From Chloroflexota bacterium (GTDB lineage Bacteria > Chloroflexota > Dehalococcoidia > Lucifugimonadales > Lucifugimonadaceae), in the NCBI GenBank assembly GCA_009838175.1, contig VXSB01000040.1, positions 40,844 through 104,843 of the forward strand: 64,000 nucleotides of DNA. The letters run 5' to 3'. Shown here piece by piece: positions 47,587 through 57,008 of the stretch. Every line of letters starts with the position of its first letter. Position 1 is the first letter of the stretch. The translations under genes and the position numbers were made by a program. Below the pieces are notes generated by a model, which did no database searches, had not been told where the DNA came from, and was given only the letters and a program-made list of their open reading frames with translations.

Positions 47587-49500
47587 TTAGCTCGCCGGCT
47601 CAAGCATGTGAATCACCAGCGACCAAGTCAGGTGCCACCACGCCTCGTTAACGTAACCAGTCACGTCAAGCGCACCCTGAGAGGCATCGCCCTGCGGCCA
47701 GCCATCCCAGCGCGCCGTGTTCATGATGATCCGGTGGTAGAACTCCAAGATCGGAACGTCCGGCAACTCGGTCAGCCAGATCGTCGCCGCCTGGCGCCAG
47801 AGATCGTACATCTCAGCCGTGTTGTCAGGCGACGTCTTCGCAACCTCGTCCGTCAACTCGTCCCACTCTTCGTTTTCCCAGTGGTAGAAGTTCACCTGGT
47901 GACCGCCAGGAATGTTCACAGACGATGACTGGTAGAGCTTCATCGTGAAGTACGGGTCACGGACTGAACCGCCGTGTCCGAACATCAGGCACTCGAAGTT
48001 ACCCTCTGCCATTCGGCTCGAGGCATCGGTCGGCTGACCGTAGTCGGCCTGGATGCCGTGGTTCACTAGCTGCTGTGCAACTGCGGGTCCAAGGTCAACC
48101 CATGGGTTGAAACCGACGATTTCACAGTTGACCGTGTTGCCACCAGAGTCTTCCCACATGCCATCGGAGTTCTTCGTGAAGCCCGCGCCTTCCATCAACT
48201 CATCACCGCGGTCAGGATCGTAGTCGAGCGTGGAGCGCCCAATCTCTTCCATGACTTCGGTTGCGATGTCGAAGTACGGCTGGAGCGGAGGATACTGCGG
48301 CATGGTCAGCGGGTTGAAGGCCGCCGCACCGTCGTATGCCAGCTCACGCAGTTCCGCACGGTCAAGGTAGAACGAGATCGCCCAGCGAACGTCCGGGTTG
48401 TCGTACGGACCGAACTTACCGCTCGTGTTGAACGCGATAGATACGGGCCACCAGTCGACGTAACCGTAAGGCTCGCCACGACCGGAGTGCGTAATAAGGT
48501 CTTCGTTCTGGTCAAGAGTCTCAGCGATCAGCGACGGAGTCGTCATCGCGGCACCGTCGATCTGGTCGTTGATCAATGCCTGGGCACGCTGTTCCTGCGG
48601 GACACCAGGGATATAGATGATCCGCTTGACACGCGGCAGACGACCGTAGTCGCCCAAGTCGGCAACGCCTTCGCCCCACCACGAGTCGCGGCGGTCGAAG
48701 ATCTTCTGCTCGGTCGAGGTCGTTACCTGCCACGGACCAGTCGAGAGCGGCCAGCCATTGTCGCGGTTGTAGTCACCAAAGGTGGTCCAGTCGCGACCGT
48801 TGTAGTGGTGCTCGGGAACGATGTAGACACCAATGTCGAACTTGTAGGTCAGCAGGAAGAAGAAGCGCGGGTCTGGGCGTAGCAGGTTCACCTTGGCGGT
48901 GTACTTGTCGACCAGTTCGGCGTTGTCCATCGCGGCGTCAACGTCTTTACCCCAGCGGACCTGTTCCTTGAGTTCCTTGAGCGTGTTCAAGGTGTAGACA
49001 ACGTCTTCGCAGTCGAAGTCTTCGCCGTCGCTCCAGGAGATGCCTTCGCGACAGTTAATGGTGAGCTCGGTGAAGTCGTCGTTGTAGCTGTAGTCCTCGG
49101 CCAGCCACATGATCTCCTCGTCAGCGAACGCCGAGAAGAATGCGAGAGGCTCGAAGATCAAGTTTGGACCCTGCTGGTGGTTGGCACCAATGGCGTATGG
49201 GTTCCACAGTTCATGGTCGATAAATCGCCCCTCTGAACCGCCGTGGAACAGCTTCAAAGTGTCTTCATCAGCGACATCGCCTGGATCGAAGACCATACCC
49301 ATGGCCTCAGACGGCGGCGGAGGTTCCGGTGTCGCGGTCGGCGGGACTGCAGTCGCGGTAGCCGGAACTGAAGTCGCAGTCGGCGGGACGGGTGTGGCGG
49401 TGGGCTCTTCCTCACCACAAGCGATGACGACGCCAAGCACCATCACGCTCGCAAGGATTGCCAACAAACCATACCGCCCGAATTTAACGGGGAGATTCAT
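47587..49500 (-). CDS. Family-5 extracellular solute-binding lipoprotein
   Basis: Lipobox VMVLGVVIACGEEE, PTATPVPPTATSVPATATAVPPTATPEPPPP linker, INCREGISWSDGEDFDCEDVVYTL. Confidence 0.93.
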   Translation of the reverse strand: MNLPVKFGRYGLLAILASVMVLGVVIACGEEEPTATPVPPTATSVPATATAVPPTATPEPPPPSEAMGMVFDPGDVADEDTLKLFHGGSEGRFIDHELWNPYAIGANHQQGPNLIFEPLAFFSAFADEEIMWLAEDYSYNDDFTELTINCREGISWSDGEDFDCEDVVYTLNTLKELKEQVRWGKDVDAAMDNAELVDKYTAKVNLLRPDPRFFFLLTYKFDIGVYIVPEHHYNGRDWTTFGDYNRDNGWPLSTGPWQVTTSTEQKIFDRRDSWWGEGVADLGDYGRLPRVKRIIYIPGVPQEQRAQALINDQIDGAAMTTPSLIAETLDQNEDLITHSGRGEPYGYVDWWPVSIAFNTSGKFGPYDNPDVRWAISFYLDRAELRELAYDGAAAFNPLTMPQYPPLQPYFDIATEVMEEIGRSTLDYDPDRGDELMEGAGFTKNSDGMWEDSGGNTVNCEIVGFNPWVDLGPAVAQQLVNHGIQADYGQPTDASSRMAEGNFECLMFGHGGSVRDPYFTMKLYQSSSVNIPGGHQVNFYHWENEEWDELTDEVAKTSPDNTAEMYDLWRQAATIWLTELPDVPILEFYHRIIMNTARWDGWPQGDASQGALDVTGYVNEAWWHLTWSLVIHMLEPAS

Positions 49501-49633
49501 TGTTCTATCTTCCTCATCTCTTGTATCTGCAAGTCAAGCGAAAATCTTATATCGGTATTACGAACACACAGCAAACCGCGCGACGAATCCCGAATCGCTT
49601 GACAACGATCAACACTTCATTCTGTACTCTAGA

Positions 49634-49647
49634 TTGACAATTGTCAA
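49634..49647. promoter_or_regulatory. Perfect 14-bp palindrome TTGACAATTGTCAA in the divergent SBP/permease intergenic region
   Basis: Contains a -35-like TTGACA on both strands; on the minus strand CAGAAT lies 17 nt downstream. Confidence 0.5.
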
Positions 49648-49749
49648 CCTGTTTTACCCATCGATTTTCGATCAGAACCATCCCCTTCGCGAAGCGGCAG
49701 GCAGGGGTGCCAGAAACTTGCACATATCCTTCCAACTAGATACAATCGC

Positions 49750-50913
49750 TTGAGATGTTGGTTTGGTGCTCCACGTTATGGGTCGCCGTCGGCATTTCAA
49801 CCACCCTCACGAACTTTGGGCGACGATTCTTTGGCAACTAGCTCGAACTCGCGGCGAAACCCCGCGTTGACTGGACGTCAAAACCCCGTTTTGACGTTCC
49901 TATCCGCGTTTTTCGGCAACTTCATCGTTCAAAGATTCCTGCTTTTCCTGCTAACCGTTTGGGTCGCTGCGACGGTCATTTTCATCCTTCCACGTCTAAC
50001 CGGACAAGACCCGGTGAAAGAAAAGCTGCTACTTGAAGCACAGCGCGGTGGATCTGTTCAGGCCGGCATGAACGAAATGGCGCAGGAGTACTCTGCCAGA
50101 CTCGGTCTCGATCTTCCTATCCAAGAGCAGTACATCAATTACATAACTGATCTGGCCCGATTAGATTTCGGTTACTCCATCGCATACTTCCCGAGAACCG
50201 TCAATGAAATCATCTTGGATTCCATCGTCTGGTCGATCGGGTTGATGACCGTTACGCTCTTTTTGGCCTTCGTTCTAGGTACTGGCGCTGGCGCCCTTTT
50301 GGGTTGGTCACGCTCACCCGGATGGCTGAGCTATGCCTTTATGCCCCTGCTCACTTTGTCTGCAATACCCCAGTACATGCTCGGACTAGTGCTGATGTTT
50401 ATCTTCGCAATCATCCTTAACTGGTTGCCCTTCTTCGGCGCTTACAGCCCCGGCAATCTGCCGGAATGGAGCCTGGGCTTTGTTCTCGACGTTTTGAGGC
50501 ATGCCATCCTCCCGGCACTCGCAATTCTCTTCTCCGCGGTCGGCTTTTGGGCCATCGGCATGAGAGGCATGATGGTCAACACACAAGGCGAGGACTTCAT
50601 GATCCAAGCCGATGCCAAAGGCCTCAACGGCACTCGGATATTCGTCCGCTACGCCATCCGCAACGCCCTATTGCCACAGGTCACTGGTTTAGCGATCTCA
50701 TTCGGCACGCTGCTCACCGGCGCCGTTCTCGTAGAGGTGCTATTCCAGTACCCCGGTCTCGGGAACACTCTCTTCTATGCCATTAGAGTGTCCGATTTCT
50801 TCCAGATAACCGGGATCGTCATGACCATCATCATCTCGCTGGCCATGGCCACGATGATCGTCGACTTGGTCTATCCCCTGATCGATCCCCGCGTCAAATA
50901 TACGCAGAGCTGA
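49750..50913 (+). CDS. ABC transporter permease, DppB-like
   Basis: FFGNFIVQRFLLFLLTVWVAATVIFILPRLTGQDP; GLNGTRIFVRYAIRNALLPQVT; DLVYPLIDPRVKY. True start may be downstream of 49750. Confidence 0.92.
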   Translation: MRCWFGAPRYGSPSAFQPPSRTLGDDSLATSSNSRRNPALTGRQNPVLTFLSAFFGNFIVQRFLLFLLTVWVAATVIFILPRLTGQDPVKEKLLLEAQRGGSVQAGMNEMAQEYSARLGLDLPIQEQYINYITDLARLDFGYSIAYFPRTVNEIILDSIVWSIGLMTVTLFLAFVLGTGAGALLGWSRSPGWLSYAFMPLLTLSAIPQYMLGLVLMFIFAIILNWLPFFGAYSPGNLPEWSLGFVLDVLRHAILPALAILFSAVGFWAIGMRGMMVNTQGEDFMIQADAKGLNGTRIFVRYAIRNALLPQVTGLAISFGTLLTGAVLVEVLFQYPGLGNTLFYAIRVSDFFQITGIVMTIIISLAMATMIVDLVYPLIDPRVKYTQS

Positions 50914-50914
50914 T

Positions 50915-51961
50915 ATGGCAAGAGCGACTGGTACAAGAAATCTCACCATGGGAACCCGAGCGCGCCTAGCCCGGCGACGTTGGGGAGGCTTCTACCAAGA
51001 GCGCATCGAACCGATTTTTCTGTACGGTCGGCGCAACCCTTCGCTGATCGTCGGACTCGCCATGCTTGGCACCCTTCTGTTGTTCACTGTCATCGGCCTG
51101 TTCGGTTACGCTCAACTGGAACCTCACACCAACGATCCATCCCAGAACTCGCGTTTGGATGCCTTCGTAAGCGGCGGTGCCCCGGTCGGAGATAAGCGCT
51201 TGCCTCCATCGTGGTGCACGTGGTGTGAGGACATCGCAGAGCTTGAAGGCGATAAGAAGCCGACGCTTTTCCAGTACCCCATGGGCACCGACACTCAGGC
51301 GCGTGATCTATTTGCAACCAACCTCAGAGGCATTCCCCTAACACTCGGCACCGGACTCATCGCAGGACTATTGTCTGTCGGCATCGGCACCGTCACAGCT
51401 TTCGTTGCTGCTTACTATCGCGGCGTGCCAGACGTGGCCATTAGATTGCTGACCGACGTCGGTATCTCCATACCCGGCCTCTTAATCCTCATAATCATCA
51501 GGATCCAGCTTGGGACCGAATTGCTTTGGTGGCAGTTGGGCGCCGGTCTCGCGGCCGTCGGATGGGTCTTCTCGTCACGAACCGTACGCTCTCAAGTTCT
51601 GGTCTTGCGAGAACAGCCCTATGTCGAGATCGCACGACAGTCAGGCATGTCCGGTCTAGCGATCATCTTCCGCGAAATGATGCCCAACTTGATCCCCTAC
51701 ATCACCGCCAGCTTCGTAGCCTCCGTCGCCGGCTCCATCCTGGCATCCATCGGCCTTGAAGCGCTCGGCCTCGGAGACTTTTCATCGCCGTCGCTTGGAA
51801 TGACCGTCTACTGGGTGATCCAGTTCGGCGCTATCACACTCGGCATGTGGTGGTGGTGGCTATTCCCGTTGGCATTCATCGTCATCATCTTCGTCAGCCT
51901 ATTCCTGATCTCCGCCGGTTTGGACGAATGGTCCAACCCCAGACTACGCAGACAGGTATAA
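50915..51961 (+). CDS. ABC transporter permease, DppC-like
   Basis: PMGTDTQARDLFATNLRGIPLTLGTGLIAG; YVEIARQSGMSGLAIIFREMMPNLIPY; NPRLRRQV. Confidence 0.92.
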   Translation: MARATGTRNLTMGTRARLARRRWGGFYQERIEPIFLYGRRNPSLIVGLAMLGTLLLFTVIGLFGYAQLEPHTNDPSQNSRLDAFVSGGAPVGDKRLPPSWCTWCEDIAELEGDKKPTLFQYPMGTDTQARDLFATNLRGIPLTLGTGLIAGLLSVGIGTVTAFVAAYYRGVPDVAIRLLTDVGISIPGLLILIIIRIQLGTELLWWQLGAGLAAVGWVFSSRTVRSQVLVLREQPYVEIARQSGMSGLAIIFREMMPNLIPYITASFVASVAGSILASIGLEALGLGDFSSPSLGMTVYWVIQFGAITLGMWWWWLFPLAFIVIIFVSLFLISAGLDEWSNPRLRRQV

Positions 51962-51983
51962 GCCTCAGCGATAAAACTCCAGA

Positions 51984-53072
51984 ATGGTTACCATCGAACA
52001 AGAAACACGCTCCTCAAATGCGTCCGGAGACGACGAGTTTGCGCTCCGCGTCGAGGACCTCAAGGTCTACTACGGCACGCCACGCGGCACCGTAAAGGCC
52101 GTTGATGGCGTCTCGTTCAATCTGAAGCAAGGCGAACGCTTCGCGCTCGTCGGCGAATCTGGCAGCGGCAAGAGCACCCTCGCCATGGCCATCATGCGCT
52201 TGACCCGCGAACCCGGACACATCGCTGGTGGACACATCTACCTCAACGGCCGCGACGTCGTCGATATGCCGGAAAAAGAGATACGATCCATCCGTCTCCG
52301 CGAGATGGCCCTCGTTCCTCAAGGAGCGATGAACTCCCTCAACCCCGTCATGCGCGTCGGCGACCAGATCATCGACGGCATCATGGACCACGTCCTACCA
52401 GGCGAGAGCCCGCCCAACAAATCAGAAATTGACGAGCGTATCCACGACCTGTTGATCCGCGTCGGACTCGATCCGAACGTCGCTCGCCTGCACCCCCACG
52501 AACTCAGTGGCGGTATGAAGCAGCGCGTCGCAATGGCCATTGCCATCTCCCTCGACCCCAATATCATCGTCGCAGACGAACCCACAAGCGCACTCGACGT
52601 CGTCGTCCAAAGACAAATCATGCAGACCCTCGGACGGCTGCAAGAAGGCTTGGAAGCGGCGGTTCTCCTCGTAGGTCACGACATGGGGCTGGTCGCGCAA
52701 TTCGCCGACACCATCGGCGTCATGTACGCCGGAAAACTCGTCGAAGTCGGTTCCGTACCGGACGTGTTCAAAGACCCCAAACATCCGTACACCCAACTCC
52801 TAATCGAGAGCCTGCCGTCGTTCGACATCAGTCGACAATTCGTCGGCATACCGGGTATGCAACCCGCCCTCCTGAACCTGCCCCCCGGCTGTTCCTTCAA
52901 CCCGCGTTGCCCATCCGTCCACGAGCGTTGCTTCCGAGAAGTACCGGCATTCCTACCCATCGACGGCCGCGGCGTGGCGTGCCACCTATACGATGAAACC
53001 GTCATTCCCGCGCAAACCCCCGTCATTCCCGCGAAGGCGGGAATCCAGAGGGACGAGGAGGTGACCAATTGA
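51984..53072 (+). CDS. ABC transporter ATP-binding protein, DppD-like, with REP-derived C-terminal tail
   Basis: GESGSGKSTLAMAIM, LSGGMKQRVAMAIAISLDPNIIVADEPTSALDVVVQ; tail VIPAQTPVIPAKAGIQRDEEVTN is encoded by repeat family A. Confidence 0.94.
   Translation: MVTIEQETRSSNASGDDEFALRVEDLKVYYGTPRGTVKAVDGVSFNLKQGERFALVGESGSGKSTLAMAIMRLTREPGHIAGGHIYLNGRDVVDMPEKEIRSIRLREMALVPQGAMNSLNPVMRVGDQIIDGIMDHVLPGESPPNKSEIDERIHDLLIRVGLDPNVARLHPHELSGGMKQRVAMAIAISLDPNIIVADEPTSALDVVVQRQIMQTLGRLQEGLEAAVLLVGHDMGLVAQFADTIGVMYAGKLVEVGSVPDVFKDPKHPYTQLLIESLPSFDISRQFVGIPGMQPALLNLPPGCSFNPRCPSVHERCFREVPAFLPIDGRGVACHLYDETVIPAQTPVIPAKAGIQRDEEVTN
53001..53048. repeat. REP-like family A (half copy plus full copy) inside the 3' coding end
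   Basis: GTCATTCCCGCG (53001-) and GTCATTCCCGCGAAGGCGGGAATCCAG (53022-53048). Confidence 0.9.
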
Positions 53073-54106
53073 GCGAATTCATGCGACTCGATCACGTCAC
53101 TCGAACATTCGGTGGCGGAGCCTTTTCAACTAAACCGCCAATCGTCGCGGTCGACGATGTGTCCATCTCGATCGACGAGGACGAACCCAAAATCACAACC
53201 ATCGCCGGCGAGAGCGGATCCGGCAAGACGACCTTGGCGCGATTGCTAATGGGAACCATCAAACCCACCTTCGGCACGATGTACTACCGCGGCAACGATT
53301 TCTCCAAGCTGTCCCGCGGAGATTCGTGGAAGTTCAAACAAGAAGTGCAGTCCATCTATCAAGACCCATTCGGCTCCTACAACCCCTTCTACAAAGTCGA
53401 TCACGTTCTCGAAACTCCCATCAACCGCTTCAAACTCGCGACATCGAGAACCGCTAAGACCGCCATGATCGAAGAAGCCTTGGCGATGGTAGGCCTCCAG
53501 CCAGGCGACACCTTGGGACGTTTCCCACACCAACTCAGCGGTGGACAGCGCCAACGCATCATGGTCGCCCGCGCCCTCTTGATTAAACCCCGCCTAATCC
53601 TCGCCGACGAACCCGTCTCGATGGTTGATGCCTCCCTACGAGCCACAATCCTCGATTCCATACGTCGCCTCAACCGCGAGATCGGCATATCCGTCATCTA
53701 CATCACCCACGACCTAACCACCGCGCTCCAAATCAGCGACAACATCCTCGTCATGTACCGAGGCTCGGTAGTCGAATCAGGCGCTGTAGAACGCGTAATC
53801 CTCGAACCCAAACATCCTTATACCCAACTCCTAATCGAATCCATCCCCCAACCCGATCCCGACAACAAGTGGGGCGACGAACCACCCACACCGCGCTTCG
53901 AAGACTTCTCCTCAATGTTCGGTTGCAAGTTCGCAGACCGTTGCCCACACGTCATGGACATCTGCAACGAAGAGCAACCGCCCGGCTACCGCCTAGAGCA
54001 GCACCGCCAAGCCCAGTGCTACCTCTACCAAGACGAAGCCAGCGAAATGGAAGACCCCGACCTAGCCTCAATCTTCCAAGACCGCCGAGCCGAACTGAAC
54101 GTCTAA
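53069..54106 (+). CDS. ABC transporter ATP-binding protein, DppF-like
   Basis: TTG start overlapping the previous stop (TTGA), SD GAGGAGGTGA; GESGSGKTT; LSGGQRQRIMVARALLIKPRLILADEP. Confidence 0.94.
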   Translation: MSEFMRLDHVTRTFGGGAFSTKPPIVAVDDVSISIDEDEPKITTIAGESGSGKTTLARLLMGTIKPTFGTMYYRGNDFSKLSRGDSWKFKQEVQSIYQDPFGSYNPFYKVDHVLETPINRFKLATSRTAKTAMIEEALAMVGLQPGDTLGRFPHQLSGGQRQRIMVARALLIKPRLILADEPVSMVDASLRATILDSIRRLNREIGISVIYITHDLTTALQISDNILVMYRGSVVESGAVERVILEPKHPYTQLLIESIPQPDPDNKWGDEPPTPRFEDFSSMFGCKFADRCPHVMDICNEEQPPGYRLEQHRQAQCYLYQDEASEMEDPDLASIFQDRRAELNV

Positions 54107-54114
54107 CCCCGAAT

Positions 54115-54178
54115 CCTCCCCTTCGCGAAGCGAGGGGGACGCGTGCAAGCGTAGCGAGCACGCAGGGGGTTCATGCAC
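54115..54178. repeat. REP-like repeat (CCTCCCCTTCGCGAAGCGAGGGGGACGCGTGCAAGCG...GCACGCAGGGGGTTCATGC)
   Basis: Same architecture near 56836, 58103, 59332 and inverted at 62881. Confidence 0.85.
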
Positions 54179-54300
54179 TGAGTGCCCCGTCACGTCATTC
54201 CGAGCGTAGCCTAGGAATCTCTCTTATAACCTCCTCTAACCCCGCGTCTGCGCTAAAATCCCGATACCAGATTCACACGAACCCAAGGAAATCCCCTCAA

Positions 54301-55386
54301 ATGAAAATCACCGGCGTCGAATACACCCCACTGAAAAACGGCAGAGTCATAATCCAAGTCCGCACCGACAAAGACATCACTGGCTACGCCGAACTCCCAC
54401 GACACTCCGATTCCTTTGAGGGATACCTCGAATCGACCATCAATCCTCTCCTGATCGGCGAAGACCCCCGTCAGATCAACCGCCACTGGGAAACCCTGTA
54501 CCTCGGCTACGGAGACCGCGTCACCAAGGTTCCTCCACACACAGTAGGAGCCATCGACACCGCTCTCTGGGACATCCTCGGAAAAGAGACCGGGCTCCCC
54601 TGCTACACCCTAATGGGCGGCGCAGCTCGCCTCGAAATCCCCCTCTACTGGAGCGTCGGATGGGGATGGAAGAAGACTCCCGACCAGATGCTCGACGACG
54701 TCATGGACGGATGGGACCAGGGATACAAGGCATACAAGCTCCGCATGGACTGGAAGAACTTCCGACAAGACGCCAATCCCGCAAACGACCTCGCCATATT
54801 CAAACTCGTCCGAGACTTCCTACCTGACGATATCTACCTCGGTTTCGACGCCAACAACGGATATTCCGTAGCTACAGCCATCCAGATTGGTCGCGCAATG
54901 GAGAACTACGGACGCATCGACCACTTCGAAGAGCCGCTACCGCACTACGACCTGCCCGGACTCCGCCAAGTCGTCGACGCCCTAGACGTCGCCGTCGCCA
55001 CCGGCGAACAGGACCATGACCGCTGGCGCTTCCGAGACATCATCCAGATCGGCAACCCCGACATCCTCCAACCCGACGTCCTCAACGCCAGCGGCCCATC
55101 CGAGGTCCTCAAGATCTTCGCCCTCGCCACCACCCACAACAAACCCTTAATGCCCCACTGCCCCAGCGCTGGCATCAAGTCCATGTCGTCCCTCCACTGC
55201 TACGCCACCGTCGGGAACGCCACCCGGCCCCACGAATACTCAACCGAATTCGCACCGCCACTCGACGAAGTCGCCGAACTCTACGGCGAACACGTCCTAC
55301 CCAAAAACGGCGTCATGACCCTCACCGACAAACCCGGCCTAGGCATCGACATGAACGAAGCCGCCCTAGCCAAACAATCCGCCTGA
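54301..55386 (+). CDS. Mandelate racemase/muconate lactonizing enzyme (enolase superfamily) paralog 1
   Basis: MKITGVEYTPLKNGRVIIQVRTDKDITGYAEL; metal-ligand segments GFDANNGY, HFEEPLP, ATGEQD; MPHCPSAG. Confidence 0.92.
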   Translation: MKITGVEYTPLKNGRVIIQVRTDKDITGYAELPRHSDSFEGYLESTINPLLIGEDPRQINRHWETLYLGYGDRVTKVPPHTVGAIDTALWDILGKETGLPCYTLMGGAARLEIPLYWSVGWGWKKTPDQMLDDVMDGWDQGYKAYKLRMDWKNFRQDANPANDLAIFKLVRDFLPDDIYLGFDANNGYSVATAIQIGRAMENYGRIDHFEEPLPHYDLPGLRQVVDALDVAVATGEQDHDRWRFRDIIQIGNPDILQPDVLNASGPSEVLKIFALATTHNKPLMPHCPSAGIKSMSSLHCYATVGNATRPHEYSTEFAPPLDEVAELYGEHVLPKNGVMTLTDKPGLGIDMNEAALAKQSA

Positions 55387-55407
55387 CCCTCGCAGGGGGT
55401 TCATACC

Positions 55408-55665
55408 GTCATCCCCGCGAAGCCTGCCCCGTACCACGATACGGAGGCGGGAATCCAGAGGGGCGGAGACGGGTCACCCGTCAACGGCGGAAATGTCCGG
55501 AGCCTGCCCCGCACCCCGATATGGGGCACAAAGGGGGCGTGGCCCCAAGCAAATCCGCTCTCCCTAGATGGCAGAGGGCCACGGTGAGGATGAAAAGTCG
55601 ACGTGCCAAAGGGTTTCCCCCGTCAACGGGAGAAATGTACGAAGGACTAAGGCGGCGCACGAACC
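55408..55665. repeat. Cluster of REP-like repeats (families A, B, D) with nested mini-palindrome E
   Basis: A copy interrupted by AGCCTGCCCCGTACCACGATACGGA; D copies at about 55473 and 55611; B copy at about 55557. Confidence 0.8.
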
Positions 55666-55744
55666 TACGGCTCACTTAGCCATGACTGAATTACGCTAAA
55701 ATCCGATTAGTAGATTCACCCCTCAAACTCACGGAAAGCCATCC

Positions 55745-56830
55745 ATGAAAATCACCGCTTTCGACATCACGCCTCTCAAGATCGGCAGAGCCATCCTCCA
55801 GATCCGCACCGACAAAGGCATCACCGGCGTCGCCGAACTCTCCCGACGCTCCGGCGCCTTCGAAGCCTATCTCGAATCGACCGTCAAACCCCTGCTCATC
55901 GGCGAAGACCCCCGCAAGATCGACCGCCACTGGGAAACCCTCTACCTCGGCGACGAAGAGCAAATCACAAAGCTCCCGCCACACGTCGTCGGTGTCATCG
56001 ACATCGCCCTCTGGGATATCCTCGGTAAAGATGCGGGGATGCCCTGCCACGCTCTGATGGGTGGCGCAGCCCGCCTCGACATCCCCCTATACTGGAGCGT
56101 AGGACTCGGCTGGATCAAAACCCCAGACCAGATGCTCGACGACGTCATGGACGGCTGGGAGCAGGGATACAAAGCCTTCAAGATCCGCATGGACTGGCGA
56201 TCATACAGACAGGACTCCAATCCCGCCAAAGACCTCCAGATGTTCAAGCTGGTTCGCGACTTCCTGCCCAACAACATCTACCTCGGCTTCGACGCCAACA
56301 ACGGCTACTCAGTCCCAACCGCTATCCAACAGGGACGCGCCTTCGAAGACTACGGACGCATCGACCACTTCGAGGAACCGCTCCCCCAGTACGATCTCCC
56401 CGGACTCCGACAAGTCGCCGATGCCCTAGATGTAGCAGTATCCACCGGTGAACAAGACTGGGACCGTTGGCGCTTCCGAGACGTCATCCAACTCGGCAAC
56501 CCCGACATTCTCCAACCCGACATCCTCGGTGCTTCCGGCCCCTCCGAAATCCTGAAAATCTACACCCTAGCCACCACACACAACAAACCCATAATGCCGC
56601 ACTCACCAAGCGCCGGCATCAACAGCATCGCATCCATCCACTGCTACTCCTCCATCAAGAATGCCATCCGACCTCACGAGTTCTCCACCGAATTCGCACC
56701 GCCCCTCGACGACATCGCAGAACTCTACGGCGAACACGTCATCCCCCACAACGGCACCATCACCCTAACCGACAAACCCGGCCTAGGCATCGACCTAAAC
56801 GAAGCCGCCCTAGCCAAATACGCAGAGTAA
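55745..56830 (+). CDS. Mandelate racemase/muconate lactonizing enzyme paralog 2
   Basis: MKITAFDITPLKIGRAILQIRTDKGITGVAEL; GFDANNGYSVPTAIQQGRAFEDYGRIDHFEEPLPQYDLPG. Confidence 0.92.
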   Translation: MKITAFDITPLKIGRAILQIRTDKGITGVAELSRRSGAFEAYLESTVKPLLIGEDPRKIDRHWETLYLGDEEQITKLPPHVVGVIDIALWDILGKDAGMPCHALMGGAARLDIPLYWSVGLGWIKTPDQMLDDVMDGWEQGYKAFKIRMDWRSYRQDSNPAKDLQMFKLVRDFLPNNIYLGFDANNGYSVPTAIQQGRAFEDYGRIDHFEEPLPQYDLPGLRQVADALDVAVSTGEQDWDRWRFRDVIQLGNPDILQPDILGASGPSEILKIYTLATTHNKPIMPHSPSAGINSIASIHCYSSIKNAIRPHEFSTEFAPPLDDIAELYGEHVIPHNGTITLTDKPGLGIDLNEAALAKYAE

Positions 56831-57008
56831 ACCCACCCTCCCCTTTTTGCGCAGCAAAAGGGGGACGCGCAAGCGAAGCGAGCGCAGGGGGTTCATGCCT
56901 ACGTCATTCCCGCGAAGGGGAATCCAGAAGCAAGGACCTAGGGTTCCCCCGCTAGCGGGGGAAATGTCCGAAGGACAAAGGGGGCCCCGAGCACAGGAAA
57001 TACCCACC

